This document shows positions 48,695 through 57,355 of a DNA stretch of 64,000 nt, one piece after another. The notes under the pieces were generated by a model. It did no database searches and was not told the DNA's origin. It was given only the letters and a program-made list of their open reading frames with translations. Where the stretch lies: NCBI RefSeq assembly GCF_016861975.1, contig NZ_BOMB01000032.1, positions 115,912-179,911 of the forward strand, read 5' to 3'. This DNA comes from Actinocatenispora rupis. Lineage in GTDB: Bacteria > Actinomycetota > Actinomycetes > Mycobacteriales > Micromonosporaceae. Position numbers and translations under genes: made by a program. How positions within the stretch are numbered: position 1 is the first letter of the stretch; every line of letters starts with the position of its first letter.

Positions 48695-48881
48695 CGCCGG
48701 TCGGCCGGCGAGTACGACGCCGAGGAACGGCGCGGCCAGCGCGCCGACACCGGTGAGCGCGCCAGACCGGCCGGGCTCTGGGCGCGGTGTGCAGCGCAGC
48801 GGTCACCCCGGACACCGGGACGACCGCCAGCGTCGTCCGGAGTCGTGGCCCCCGGTCGCGACGACGTTCCGGCCGCCGCGG

Positions 48882-49133
48882 TCAGGTGCTGGCGGTGTCC
48901 GCGGTGCGCCGCCGCCGGGTGGTGGTGGTCCGCGACCGGGTGGCGCGCGCCGGCTTCTTCGTCTCCGCCGCCGGCGGCTTCTTCTCCTCCGGAGTCGTGG
49001 CGCACATGCACAGGCCACGCTCGACGATCAGTACGGCACGTTGCGGTGTGTACTCGGCACGGTCCAGGGCTCGTACCGGCTTCTTGCAGGTCGCGCAGAC
49101 CCGCACGTTCGCCTCAACGACACTGCTGTCCAT
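48882..49133 (-). CDS. Small CxxC-containing basic protein
   Basis: An 83-residue protein: CATCKKPVRALDRAEYTPQR with one CxxC, then RGLCMCATTPEEKKPPAAET with a CxC pair, which together could bind zinc, and a Lys/Arg/Thr-rich tail (TRSRTTTTRRRRTADTAS). The CxxC...CxC layout looks like a zinc ribbon followed by a nucleic-acid-binding tail. A GGGGGAG lies just before the ATG. A longer frame upstream is arginine/proline-rich and not chosen. Role unknown. Confidence 0.6.
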   Translation of the reverse strand: MDSSVVEANVRVCATCKKPVRALDRAEYTPQRAVLIVERGLCMCATTPEEKKPPAAETKKPARATRSRTTTTRRRRTADTAST

Positions 49134-49401
49134 GGCTCCCCCGCGATACCAATCGGCCCAATGGGACACGTCCAGGCCAGGAACGCCGAATAGCTCCCAC
49201 CGTGGGACGACGGATCCGAGCGGGTGCCGGAACGGCCGAATGTCACCCGTACGTGGTAGCTCTCCCAGCGCCGCCACCGACCGCGGTCCGTCGCCACGCA
49301 CGTACGGCGGGGCAGCGGACCGGCCCCGGGGTGGGCACGGTCGGTGACACCTGGCTGCTGGATACTTCGGAAACTCCGGTCGTCGGGTTACCGCGGCGCC
49401 C

Positions 49402-50634
49402 TCATTCGGGTGATCCGTCGTCGGCCGCCGCCGGCCGGGCATGCCGGAAGAGGGCGTACAGGGTCAGGTCGTAGGCGATCCGCAGCCCGCCGGCGAGTAC
49501 GAAGGGCAGCCCGATCCAGCCGAGCTGCAGCAGGGCGGCGGCGGCGAGCGGCGCGACCGGGCGCGCGGCGTACCGGGCGATGTTGGTGTAGGCGGCGGCG
49601 GTGACGCGCTCGCCGGGGTCGACCATCGTCACCACGTACGCCTGGCGGGCGGGAACGTCCATCTGGGACAGCGCGGCGCGGGCCAGCAGCAGCGCGACCG
49701 CGATCGGAAGCGTTGGGGCACAAGGGATCGCGGCGAGGAGCAGGTTGGCCGGCAGGTGGGTGAACACCATCGTGTTGAGCAGTCCCAGCCGCGCGCCGAG
49801 CCGGCCGGCCAGCACGCTGGACGCGGCCTGGAGCAGCCCGGCGGCGAAGAACACGACACCCATCGACTGCGGCGACGCCCCGTACTCGCGGGCGAGCCAG
49901 TACACGAGGAACGACTGGACGACGAAGCCGCCGGCGAACGCGTCGACGGCGAACAGCGCGGCGAGCCGCCGTACGGTGGGGCGGGAGCGGACCAGGCGCC
50001 CGCGGGATCCGTGTCGTACCAACGGTTCCACGGCACCGGTGAGCCGGGTCGCGACGAGCGCGGCGAGGAGCGCCGACGCGGACAGGACGAGCAGCCACCG
50101 CTGGCCGGCCGGCACGTGCGGCCACACTCCGCGCAGCGCCTCGGGCCCGCCGGCGAGCAGCGCCCCGAGCGACCCGCTCAGGTACGCGACCGCGTTGTAC
50201 CGGCCGAAGACGCGGATGCGGTCGGGCGCCGGCGCGGTGCCGATCATCGCCTGTTCGAGCGTGGTGACCGGCCCGGACTCGTTGGGGTCGGTGGACAGCG
50301 TGCCGCTCAGCGCGGCGAGCACCAGCAGCGGGAACGAGTCGGTCAGGGCGAACACCGCGGCGGCGACCGCCATCACCACCAGCAGCGCGACGTAGCTGCG
50401 GCGCCGGCCGAACCGGTCCGCGTACCTGGCGGCGAGCAGCGAGGAGCCGGCCATCCCGGCGAGCATCGCGGCGAACACGGCGCCGACCCGGGTGGCGGAC
50501 AGCCCGTCGGCCGCCAGCGCGGACCCGAGCAGGACGCTGCCGAAGCCGTACCCGAAGGCGCGCAGGCCCTGGACGGCGAGGATGCACCGCAGGTCGCGTA
50601 CGGCGTCGACGGACAACGGCGCGGCGTACGGCAT
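49402..50634 (-). CDS. MFS transporter
   Basis: A 410-residue, 12-helix transporter. The N-terminus RDLRCILAVQGLRAFGYGFG, the loop ARYADRFGRRRSYVALLV and LSGTLSTDPNESGPVTTLEQ (a loop also seen in related actinobacterial MFS proteins of unknown substrate) place it in the major facilitator superfamily. It is divergent from a GlxA-type AraC regulator 71 bases away, a likely controller. Two dispersed palindrome copies lie inside the gene (49706-49729 and 50005-50029). Confidence 0.87.
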   Translation of the reverse strand: MPYAAPLSVDAVRDLRCILAVQGLRAFGYGFGSVLLGSALAADGLSATRVGAVFAAMLAGMAGSSLLAARYADRFGRRRSYVALLVVMAVAAAVFALTDSFPLLVLAALSGTLSTDPNESGPVTTLEQAMIGTAPAPDRIRVFGRYNAVAYLSGSLGALLAGGPEALRGVWPHVPAGQRWLLVLSASALLAALVATRLTGAVEPLVRHGSRGRLVRSRPTVRRLAALFAVDAFAGGFVVQSFLVYWLAREYGASPQSMGVVFFAAGLLQAASSVLAGRLGARLGLLNTMVFTHLPANLLLAAIPCAPTLPIAVALLLARAALSQMDVPARQAYVVTMVDPGERVTAAAYTNIARYAARPVAPLAAAALLQLGWIGLPFVLAGGLRIAYDLTLYALFRHARPAAADDGSPE

Positions 50635-50693
50635 GTGCCCATCGTCTCCGCCGCCGTGAGCCCGGGACCAGCGGCGGAAACGCCGATCTCCGA

Positions 50694-50699
50694 TAGATT
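50694..50699 (+). promoter_or_regulatory. -10 box for leaderless GlxA-type regulator mRNA
   Basis: TAGATT, six bases, then the ATG at 50706 with no Shine-Dalgarno in between: transcription should begin at the start codon. Confidence 0.5.
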
Positions 50700-50705
50700 G
50701 CCGTC

Positions 50706-51689
50706 ATGCACCGGCTGGCAGTGCTCGTGTTCGACGGGGTACACAGCTTCGACCTGTCGGTGCCGCTCCAGGTGTTCAGCACCGCGCACGCGCCCGCGAC
50801 CGAACCGGACACGCTGTTCGGGCCGCCGCTCTACGACGTACGGGTGTGCGGCGACGGCCGCGACCTGGCCGTCACCGCCGTCGGCGGCACCGAGATGTAC
50901 CGGCACACGCCGCCGTACCCGCTGGCGGACGCGCTGGACGCGGACAGCATCGTGGTCGTCGGCGTCGGCACCGGGCGGGAACCGCCGGCCGAGGCGCTGG
51001 ACCTGCTGCGCGAGGCGTACCGGCGGGGCGTGCGGATCGCCGCCGTCAGCTCCGGCGGTACCCGCGTGCTCGCCGCGTCCGGGCTGCTGGACGGCCGCCG
51101 GGCGGCGACCCACTGGTCGCGCGCGCACACCCTCGCCGCACGGTACCCGCGGATCCGGGTCGACCCCGACGTACTCTTCGTCGACGACGGTGGCCTGCTC
51201 ACCGCGGCCGGCGCGGCCAGCGGCCTCGACCTGTGCCTGCACATGATCCGCCGCGACTTCGGGTCCGCGGTCGCCGCCGACGTCGCCCGGCACCTGGTCG
51301 TGCCGCCGCAACGCGACGGCGGCCAGGCACCGTACGTGGCGCATCCGGAGCCGGGTGACCGCGGCTCGCTCGAACCGACGATGCGGTGGCTGCGGCAGCG
51401 CCTCGACACACCGGTGAGCCTGGCGGACATCGCGTCGCACGTGGGCACCAGCGCGCGCACCGTGCACCGCAGGTTCCGGGAACAGACCGGCACCACGCCG
51501 CTGCAATGGCTGCTGCGGCAACGGATCCACCGCGCCCAGGAGCTGCTGGAGACCACCGACCTGTCCGTCGAGCAGATCTCCCGGTACTGCGGGTTCGGCA
51601 CCGCGGTGGCGATGCGCCAGCACTTCGCCCGGCACGTACGGACCTCGCCGACGGCGTACCGGCGGAGTTTCCGGTCGGGCGTCACCTGA
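50706..51689 (+). CDS. GlxA-type AraC regulator with DJ-1/PfpI domain
   Basis: A 327-residue regulator. Residues 1-180 form a glutamine-amidotransferase-like DJ-1/PfpI domain (AVLVFDGVHSFDLSVPLQVF; IAAVSSGGTRVLAASGLLDG, where the usual nucleophile Cys is replaced by Ser in AVSSGG; THWSRAHTLAARYP). Residues 215-320 are two AraC HTH motifs (VSLADIASHVGTSARTVHRR; LSVEQISRYCGFGTAVAMRQ). Proteins of this build (FtrA, GlxA, CdhR type) regulate transport or catabolic genes with the first domain sensing a metabolite. It is divergent from the MFS gene. Confidence 0.92.
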   Translation: MHRLAVLVFDGVHSFDLSVPLQVFSTAHAPATEPDTLFGPPLYDVRVCGDGRDLAVTAVGGTEMYRHTPPYPLADALDADSIVVVGVGTGREPPAEALDLLREAYRRGVRIAAVSSGGTRVLAASGLLDGRRAATHWSRAHTLAARYPRIRVDPDVLFVDDGGLLTAAGAASGLDLCLHMIRRDFGSAVAADVARHLVVPPQRDGGQAPYVAHPEPGDRGSLEPTMRWLRQRLDTPVSLADIASHVGTSARTVHRRFREQTGTTPLQWLLRQRIHRAQELLETTDLSVEQISRYCGFGTAVAMRQHFARHVRTSPTAYRRSFRSGVT

Positions 51690-51940
51690 CGGGTCGCCCG
51701 AGGTCGGCCGTACCGGGTTTCCACCCTTGCGGCGGCGTGGTGGTGCTGCTGGTCGACGGCGGCGATGCGCGGCACCACCCACGGCTCACCCGCTGCCGAC
51801 ACCGCTCATCCAGCTCGGCGCGGCCAACCGCGGATCGGCGGGCCGGGCGGAGCGGGCGCCGTTCGTGGCCGGGTGTGCTCCGGTGCCACGGCGGCGCCCA
51901 TGGCCGCGCGGGACGGCGTCTCGACGCGGTCCGAACGCAC

Positions 51941-52840
51941 CTAGCGGCTGGCGGAGCCGACGGTGGCCGCCCAGGTCGCCAGCAACGTCAACCCGTCGGC
52001 GGTCGGGCTACCGGGATCGGCGGTGTAGATGTTCAGGCGCAGGTCCGGTTCGGACGCCAGCTGCATCGACTCGAAGTTGAGGTCGAGTTCGCCGACGGCG
52101 GGATGCCGCAGTCGCTTACGGCCGCTGTAGTGGAACGTGACGTTCTGCGACGCCCAGTGCTGGCGGAACAGGTCGCTCTGGGTGGAAAGCTCGCCGATGA
52201 GCGCGATGAGGTCCTTGTCGTACGGGTTGCGGCCGGCTTCCAGCCGCAGCGCGCCGCCCGCGTCCTGCGCCACCCGGTCGTGGTCGACGAAGAAGTCCGA
52301 CGCGGCCCGATCGAGGTACAGGAAGCGGGCGGTGTTGCCCGGGCGCCGGCTCGTCGCGCCGGACACCGCCGAGTCGAGGACCGGCGCGTACAGGGCGCGG
52401 GCGAGCGGGTTCGCCGCGAGGATGTCGTGCCGGCCGTTGCGTACCCAGGCGGGCGCGTCGGCGATCGCGTCGAGTACCTGGTGGATGGCCGGGCGTACCG
52501 AGGTGGTGGCGGGACGCCGGCGGCGGTCGGTGGCTCGGCCGGCCGTACGGGCGAGGGCGTACAGGTGCTCGCGCTCGGCCTCGTCGAGGTGCAGCGCGGA
52601 CGCGAGGCCGTCGAGTACCGCGTCGGAGGCGCCGGCCAGGTTCCCGCGCTCCATCCGTACGTAGTAGTCGACGCTGACACCGGCGAGCAGGGCGACCTCC
52701 TCCCGGCGCAGGCCCTTGACGCGCCGGGTGCCGCCACCGTACGCGGGCAGGCCGGCCTGGTCGGGGGTGATCCGCTCGCGCCGGGAGGTCAGGAAGTCCC
52801 GCACCTGGGCGCGGTGCTGTGCGGTGTCCACGCCGTCCAC
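51941..52840 (-). CDS. XRE regulator with MmyB-like ligand-binding domain
   Basis: About 299 residues. The HTH part has VRDFLTSRRERITPDQAGLP, VKGLRREEVALLAGVSVDYY, VRMERGNLAGASDAVLDGLA, a very common actinobacterial pattern; the C-terminal half is the MmyB-like PAS-related domain (YALARTAGRA; NGRHDILAANPLARALYAPV; DFFVDHDRVAQDAGGALRLE; GELDLNFESMQL), probably binding a fatty acid or similar ligand. The start is one of two GTG codons (52840 or 52831) without a Shine-Dalgarno. Divergent from an aldo/keto reductase, the usual arrangement for such regulator-reductase pairs, so repression of that gene is likely. Confidence 0.9.
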   Translation of the reverse strand: MDGVDTAQHRAQVRDFLTSRRERITPDQAGLPAYGGGTRRVKGLRREEVALLAGVSVDYYVRMERGNLAGASDAVLDGLASALHLDEAEREHLYALARTAGRATDRRRRPATTSVRPAIHQVLDAIADAPAWVRNGRHDILAANPLARALYAPVLDSAVSGATSRRPGNTARFLYLDRAASDFFVDHDRVAQDAGGALRLEAGRNPYDKDLIALIGELSTQSDLFRQHWASQNVTFHYSGRKRLRHPAVGELDLNFESMQLASEPDLRLNIYTADPGSPTADGLTLLATWAATVGSASR

Positions 52841-52861
52841 GGTAGGCGCGGGCGATCGTTC

Positions 52862-52911
52862 CGGGGAGGTACAGGTGTTACCCCCCAGGGCGGCCGGGTG
52901 GCTCCTAACCT
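52862..52911. promoter_or_regulatory. Divergent control region of the XRE/aldo-keto reductase pair
   Basis: An imperfect GC-rich dyad (GGGGAGGTA, then TTACCCCCC, 52863-52887) lies in the gap, and TAACCT (52906-52911) is a -10 box seven bases before the ATG of the reductase (leaderless). The dyad is a candidate binding site for the XRE regulator. Confidence 0.4.
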
Positions 52912-52918
52912 CGGACGC

Positions 52919-53815
52919 ATGACCGTCACAACCCCGGAACTCCAGCTCAACAACGGTGTCACGATGCCGGCGCTCGGGCTCGGCGTGTTCCAGAGCCCGC
53001 CGGAGGAGACCGCGGCCGCCGTCGAGACCGCGCTCCAGGTCGGCTACCGCCACATCGACACCGCCGCCGCGTACGGCAACGAACGGCAGGTGGGTGAGGG
53101 CATCCGGCGCTCGGGCGTCGACCGGAGCGAGGTGTTCGTCGAGACGAAGGTGTGGGTCAGCGACTACGGCTACGACCGGACGCTGCACGCCTTCGACAAG
53201 GCGACCCGCAAGCTCGGCGTCGACCAGCTGGATCTGCTCATCCTGCACCAGCCCGCCCCGGACCGGTTCGACCAGACCGTCGACGCGTACCGGGCGCTGG
53301 AGCGGCTGCTGGCCGACGGGACGGTACGCGCGATCGGGGTCAGCAACTTCATGCGCCACCACCTCGACGAGCTGCTGCGGCGGACCGAGATCGTACCGGC
53401 GGTGAACCAGATCGAACTGCACCCGTACTTCGCCCAGCCGGACGTCCAGCGGGCGGACGCCGAGCACGGCATCCTCACCCAGGCGTGGTCGCCGATCGGC
53501 GGCATCACCTTCTACCCCGGTTTCGGCGACCACCGCCGGAACGCCCTCGAAGACCCCACCATCACCCGGATCGCCGCCGAACACGACAAGACACCCGCGC
53601 AGGTGATGCTGCGCTGGCAGATCCAGCACGGCCGTTCCGCCATCCCGAAATCCACCAACCCGGGGCGCATCGCCGAGAACTTCCGGATCTTCGACTTCGC
53701 CCTGACGGCCGAGCAGATCGCGGCCCTCGACGCGCTCGACACCGGAGTACGCCACGGCCCCGACCCGGACGTGGCCCGTACCGAGATGTTCGCGCGGGTC
53801 ATCCCGGAGGACTGA
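52919..53815 (+). CDS. Aldo/keto reductase
   Basis: A 298-residue NADPH-dependent reductase with the (alpha/beta)8 fold. Catalytic tetrad: Asp in RHIDTAAAYGNERQVGEG with Tyr in the same segment, Lys in FVETKVWVSD, and His in LLILHQPAPDRFDQ. GVSNFMRHHLDELL and IPKSTNPGRIAENFRIFDF (cofactor phosphate loop) are typical of the AKR5 2,5-diketo-gluconate reductase group. It reduces aldehydes or ketones; the natural substrate is unknown. Divergent from the XRE/MmyB regulator. Confidence 0.92.
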   Translation: MTVTTPELQLNNGVTMPALGLGVFQSPPEETAAAVETALQVGYRHIDTAAAYGNERQVGEGIRRSGVDRSEVFVETKVWVSDYGYDRTLHAFDKATRKLGVDQLDLLILHQPAPDRFDQTVDAYRALERLLADGTVRAIGVSNFMRHHLDELLRRTEIVPAVNQIELHPYFAQPDVQRADAEHGILTQAWSPIGGITFYPGFGDHRRNALEDPTITRIAAEHDKTPAQVMLRWQIQHGRSAIPKSTNPGRIAENFRIFDFALTAEQIAALDALDTGVRHGPDPDVARTEMFARVIPED

Positions 53816-53986
53816 CGGCGCTCGACACCCGACGATGCGGGGAGACCGCACCGCCATCCGCGCTGATCTACGGCCACCGTACGGTCGATCTCGACGGCGT
53901 CCCGCCGGCTACCGGGCGGTGGCCGACCGCGCGGCGCTGGCAGTAATGGTCGCGCCGTGACCGGCTGACGCGGCACCGCGCGGACC

Positions 53987-54010
53987 GTTCCCTTGCGGCG
54001 CAACGGTTCC
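53987..54010. repeat. Dispersed palindrome copy, intergenic
   Basis: GTTCCCTTGCGG then CGCAACGGTTCC, just before the cupin remnant. Arms GTTCC(C)TTGCG/CGCAA(C)GGTTCC are not complementary at every position; the CTTGCG/CGCAAC core and flanking GTTCC blocks match the consensus. Confidence 0.5.
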
Positions 54011-54021
54011 CGGTCGCCGAG

Positions 54022-54260
54022 ATGCAGACGATCGACATGCGGAAGGACTCCGCGCCGCGACGGTCCGGGCGCCCGCGGCGAACGTCTCCGGCGCCGTCTG
54101 GACGAACCCCGCCTTCGCCGGCGACGGCACCTCGCGGCCGACCGTCGCACTCGTCCGGTGCACGCCCGATGCCCGTACCACCGGCACTCGCACGCACGCG
54201 GGGCAGTTCCTGACGACCGCCGCCTGCGGTGACGGCCATCCCGCGCACGGTCCTCGACAC
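54022..54260 (+). pseudogene. Cupin-domain protein, frameshifted and truncated
   Basis: ATG 54022 opens QTIDMRKDSA, then the frame must shift by one base near 54050 to continue as VRAPAANVSGAVWTNPAFAG, DGTSRPTVALVRCTPDARTT, GTRTHAGQFLTTAACGDGHP. This is the shape of small cupins of the carboxymuconolactone/quercetinase type, where the usual PGARTAWHTHPxGQ metal motif has decayed to PDARTTGTRTHAGQ (one His left). A further part after about 54240 is lost. So the gene carries a frameshift, loses metal ligands and lacks its C-terminal half. Confidence 0.6.
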
Positions 54261-54392
54261 CTTCCGCGAACAAGTGGCGGCCCGTGCCCGCGAGGTCCGG
54301 GGCAGTACGGCGGGCGTGCGCGACGCGTATCCGTGCGGATCGGGTGCGTGCGAGTTTGTGAGGGGCATCAAGCCGACGCGGGCGATGCCGGG

Positions 54393-54420
54393 GAATGGGA
54401 GTGCGTACCCCCTCCCATTC
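54393..54420. promoter_or_regulatory. 9-bp inverted repeat upstream of the rifampin phosphotransferase promoter
   Basis: GAATGGGAG (54393-54401), ten bases, CTCCCATTC (54412-54420): a perfect dyad just upstream of the -10-like TATAGC (54427-54432). It covers the -35 region and so could be an operator, or end transcription from the left. Confidence 0.55.
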
Positions 54421-54439
54421 TTAAGCTATAGCAGAGTGG

Positions 54440-54458
54440 GGGGCTTGCGGCAAGACCG
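54440..54458. promoter_or_regulatory. Rifamycin-associated element (RAE)
   Basis: GGGGCTTGCGGCAAGACCG with the dyad CTTGC-G-GCAAG. It agrees at nearly all positions with the 19-bp RAE known upstream of rifamycin-inactivating genes in actinobacteria, as I remember it (core CTTGCGGCAAG). It lies directly after a TATAGC -10 box, where the element is expected, and should make the gene inducible by rifamycins. Confidence 0.8.
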
Positions 54459-54559
54459 GGGTCATGCCGCAGAATCGTCGGCCGCGGGCAAGAACCCGCG
54501 GGAACGGGGAACCTGTGGCTGACGTACGAACGGCTGCCGACACGACCAGGGTCGGGCCA

Positions 54560-54583
54560 GATCCCTTGCAGGACAACGGAAGT
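54560..54583. repeat. Dispersed palindrome copy in the rph leader
   Basis: GATCCCTTGC, AGGA, CAACGGAAGT: an imperfect copy inside the 250-base leader of the rifampin phosphotransferase mRNA. Confidence 0.4.
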
Positions 54584-54622
54584 ACGGGTAACAGCACGGC
54601 GGAGCGCGCCGTACGACCGGGT

Positions 54623-54648
54623 GGTCCCGTTGCGGGGCAACCGAATCC
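54623..54648. repeat. Dispersed palindrome copy in the rph leader, second
   Basis: GGTCCCGTTGCGG then GGCAACCGAATCC, 62 bases before the GTG start. Two palindromes in one leader could form RNA hairpins that influence translation. Confidence 0.4.
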
Positions 54649-54709
54649 GGCCGGTACGGCATCGGCCGCACAGCGGGGCGGGGCGAGCGAACACCGGGAA
54701 GGGTGTGCA

Positions 54710-57310
54710 GTGGGCGAGCAGTACGTGGTGGGTCTGCGGGAGATCGACCGGACGTGGATCGCGGACGCGGGGGGCAAGGGCGCGCAGCTGGGTGAGCTGA
54801 CCCGGATCGACGGCGTACTGGTGCCGGACGGCTTCTGCGTGACGACGGCCGCTTTCCGCCGGGTCGTGGCGGAGGTACCGGGGATCGACGAGCGACTCGA
54901 CGAGCTGGCCTGCGTGGCACCGGACGACCGGGCGGCGGTCCGTACGCTCAGCGCGGAGATCCGCCGCACCATCGAGGATGTCGCGATCCCGGACGACCTG
55001 GCTGCCGCGATCACGGACGCGCTGGCCGGACTCGGCAGCGACACCGCCTGTGCCGTACGGTCCAGCGCCACGGCGGAGGACCTGCCGACCGCGTCGTTCG
55101 CCGGTCAGCAGGACACGTACCTGAACGTCGTGGGTGTGGGCGAGGTGCTGCGGCACGTCGGCCGGTGCTGGGCGTCGCTGTTCACCGAGCGAGCCGTGGC
55201 GTACCGGCAGCGTGCCGGGATCGACCATCGGGCGGTGCACATGGCCGTGGTCGTGCAGCGGATGGTGGTCCCGGAAGCCGCCGGGATCCTGTTCACCGCC
55301 GACCCGGTCACCTCGAACCGTAAGGTCGCCTCGGTGGAGGCGAGCTACGGTCTCGGCGAGGCCCTGGTGTCCGGCCGCGTGGACCCGGACGTGTGGACCG
55401 TACGCGACGACGCGATCGTCACCAGAACCGTTGGTACCAAACGGTTCGCCATCGAGGCCGTGCCGTCCGGCGGGACCGGGGACGTGCCGGTCGACCCCGG
55501 ACGGCGGTCCCGGCCGTCGCTCACCGACGCGCAGGTGCGCCAGCTGGTACGGCTCGGGCGGCGGATCGCCGCGCGCTTCGGCCGTCCGCAGGACATCGAG
55601 TGGTGCCTGACCGGCGACGGGTTCCGGATCGTGCAGAGCCGGCCGATCACGACGCTGTTCCCCGTACCCGGGACCGACGACGACACCACCCACGTGTACG
55701 TCTCCGTCGGCCACCAGCAGATGATGACCGACGCGATGACGCCGCTCGGGCTGTCGTTCTGGCAGATGACGACGCCCCGGCCGATGGCCGAGGCCGGCGG
55801 GCGGCTGTTCGTGGACGTGACGCCGATGCTGGCCGCGCCGGCGAGCCGTACCGGGCTGCTGGACGCTTTGGGCCGCTCGGATCCGTTGATCGGGGACGCG
55901 CTGCGCACGCTGCTCGACCGCGGTGACGTCGTCGCGCCGGTACCGGACGACGGTCCCGCGTGGACGCCGCCGGGCGGTGGCGCCGCCAAACCGGTCGAGA
56001 CCGACCCGGCCATCGTCACCGACCTCATCGACACCAGCCGCGCGTCGCTCGACGCGGCACGCCGCGAGCTTCGGACGAAGTCCGGGCCCGACCTGTTCGA
56101 CGCCATCCGCGCGGACATCCAGAAACTGCGCCGGATCCAGTCCCGGCCGCGCAGCATGCAGGTCATCATGGCGGGGATGCAGGCCGCGTGGTGGCTCAAC
56201 GACCACCTCCGGGAATGGCTGGGCGAGCCGAACGTGGCCGACACGCTCACCCAGTCCGTCCCGAACAACGTGACCGCGGAGATGGGCCTGGCGCTCGTGG
56301 ACGTCGCCGACGCGATCCGCCCGTACCCGGAGGTGGTGGGGTTCCTGCGCGACGCCGGGGACGACCTCGTACTCGCGCGACTTGCCGACGTCGAGGGTGG
56401 AACCGTTGCGCGCCAAGCGATCGAGGGCTGGCTGGACCGGTACGGGATGCGCTGCGTCGGCGAGATCGACATCACCCGGCCGCGCTGGGCCGAACGTCCG
56501 GGCATGCTCGTACCGCTGATCCTGGGCAACATCGCGAACTTCGAGCCGGGCGCCGGCGCGCGCCGCTTCGACGAGGGACGGCGTGCGGCGGAGGCCAAGG
56601 AACGCGACGTGCTGACGCGGCTGCGCACCCTGCCCGGCGGGGAGGCGAAGGCCGCCGAGACCAGGCGGATGATCGACCGGGTCCGCACGTTCAGCGGCTA
56701 CCGCGAGCACCCCAAGTACCACATGATCAGCCGGTACTTCCTGTACAAGCAGGCGTTGTCGGGCGAGGCCGCGCGGCTGGTGGACCGCGGCGTGCTCGAC
56801 TCCCCCGACGACGCCCACTTCCTGCGGTTCGACGAACTGCACGACGTCGTACGCACCGGCCGGGTGGACCGCGCGCTGATCGACCGGCGCCGGGCGGAGT
56901 TCGCGTCGTACCAGGCGCTCACGCCACCCCGGGTACTCACCTCGGACGGCGAGGTCGTCGCCGGTTCGTACCGGCGGGACGACGTGCCGGACGGTGCGCT
57001 CGCCGGGCTGCCGGTGTCCGCCGGGACCGTCGAGGGCCGCGCCCGCGTCGTACTCGACATGGCGCAGGCCGACCTCGAACCCGGCGACATCCTCGTCACC
57101 ACGCACACCGACCCCAGCTGGACGCCGCTGTTCGTCGCCGTCGCCGGCCTGGTCACCGAGGTCGGCGGGCTGATGACACACGGCGCGGTGATCGCCCGGG
57201 AGTACGGGCTGCCGGCCGTGGTGGGTGTCGTCGACGCCACCCGGCTGATCGTTGACGGGCAACGGATCCGCGTGCACGGCACCGACGGGTACGTGGAACT
57301 GCTGTCGTGA
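54710..57310 (+). CDS. rph: Rifampin phosphotransferase (PEP synthase-like)
   Basis: An 866-residue, three-domain enzyme that moves the beta-phosphate of ATP to the C21 hydroxyl of rifamycins, inactivating them. ATP-binding domain (1-315): GGKGAQLGELTRI, AVRSSATAEDLPTASFAGQQ, GILFTADPVTSN, and DIEWCLTGDGFRIVQSRPIT at its end. Rifampin-binding domain (about 330-755) has the family-like segments TPLGLSFWQMTTPRPMAEAG and RKL-type helices. The C-terminal His domain contains TEVGGLMTHGAVIAREYGLP with catalytic His824, matching His825 of the Listeria enzyme. The length equals known RPH. GTG 54710 is the start (GGAAGGG upstream). A rifamycin-associated element precedes it. Confidence 0.92.
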   Translation: MGEQYVVGLREIDRTWIADAGGKGAQLGELTRIDGVLVPDGFCVTTAAFRRVVAEVPGIDERLDELACVAPDDRAAVRTLSAEIRRTIEDVAIPDDLAAAITDALAGLGSDTACAVRSSATAEDLPTASFAGQQDTYLNVVGVGEVLRHVGRCWASLFTERAVAYRQRAGIDHRAVHMAVVVQRMVVPEAAGILFTADPVTSNRKVASVEASYGLGEALVSGRVDPDVWTVRDDAIVTRTVGTKRFAIEAVPSGGTGDVPVDPGRRSRPSLTDAQVRQLVRLGRRIAARFGRPQDIEWCLTGDGFRIVQSRPITTLFPVPGTDDDTTHVYVSVGHQQMMTDAMTPLGLSFWQMTTPRPMAEAGGRLFVDVTPMLAAPASRTGLLDALGRSDPLIGDALRTLLDRGDVVAPVPDDGPAWTPPGGGAAKPVETDPAIVTDLIDTSRASLDAARRELRTKSGPDLFDAIRADIQKLRRIQSRPRSMQVIMAGMQAAWWLNDHLREWLGEPNVADTLTQSVPNNVTAEMGLALVDVADAIRPYPEVVGFLRDAGDDLVLARLADVEGGTVARQAIEGWLDRYGMRCVGEIDITRPRWAERPGMLVPLILGNIANFEPGAGARRFDEGRRAAEAKERDVLTRLRTLPGGEAKAAETRRMIDRVRTFSGYREHPKYHMISRYFLYKQALSGEAARLVDRGVLDSPDDAHFLRFDELHDVVRTGRVDRALIDRRRAEFASYQALTPPRVLTSDGEVVAGSYRRDDVPDGALAGLPVSAGTVEGRARVVLDMAQADLEPGDILVTTHTDPSWTPLFVAVAGLVTEVGGLMTHGAVIAREYGLPAVVGVVDATRLIVDGQRIRVHGTDGYVELLS
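55424..55448. repeat. Dispersed palindrome copy inside rph
   Basis: GAACCGTT-GGTACCA-AACGGTTC (55425-55447) is a perfect 8-7-8 dyad inside the coding sequence. It shows that the motif is kept even within codons. Confidence 0.6.
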
Positions 57311-57316
57311 CGCCGA

Positions 57317-57355
57317 ACTCGGCCGGGTGCCGCCCCAGCGCGGCGCCCGGCGAGT
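57317..57355. terminator. Long hairpin terminator between convergent genes
   Basis: ACTCG-G-CCGGG-T-GCCGC pairs with GCGGC-G-CCCGG-C-GAGT (one-base mismatches between blocks), with a 6-base loop. It starts seven bases after the rph stop and ends at the stop of the histidine phosphatase gene. Confidence 0.65.

Noticed and set aside
48703..48881. Possible small gene between the GH20 enzyme and the CxxC protein
   Set aside because: Only Arg/Ala/Pro-rich frames without ribosome sites were seen.
51690..51940. Possible gene between the GlxA-type and XRE genes
   Set aside because: Frames are short and shadow-like; a half copy of the dispersed palindrome is the only recognisable element.
54440..54458. 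The rifamycin-associated element considered as another dispersed palindrome
   Set aside because: It has CTTGC-G-GCAAG at the centre with G/C flanks, while the dispersed family has TTG-N5-7-CAA with GGAW/WWCC flanks.
54464..54709. N-terminal extension of the rifampin phosphotransferase
   Set aside because: The extra 82 residues are low complexity and the known enzyme starts at the GTG-encoded segment behind a good ribosome site; the open frame may be chance at high GC.
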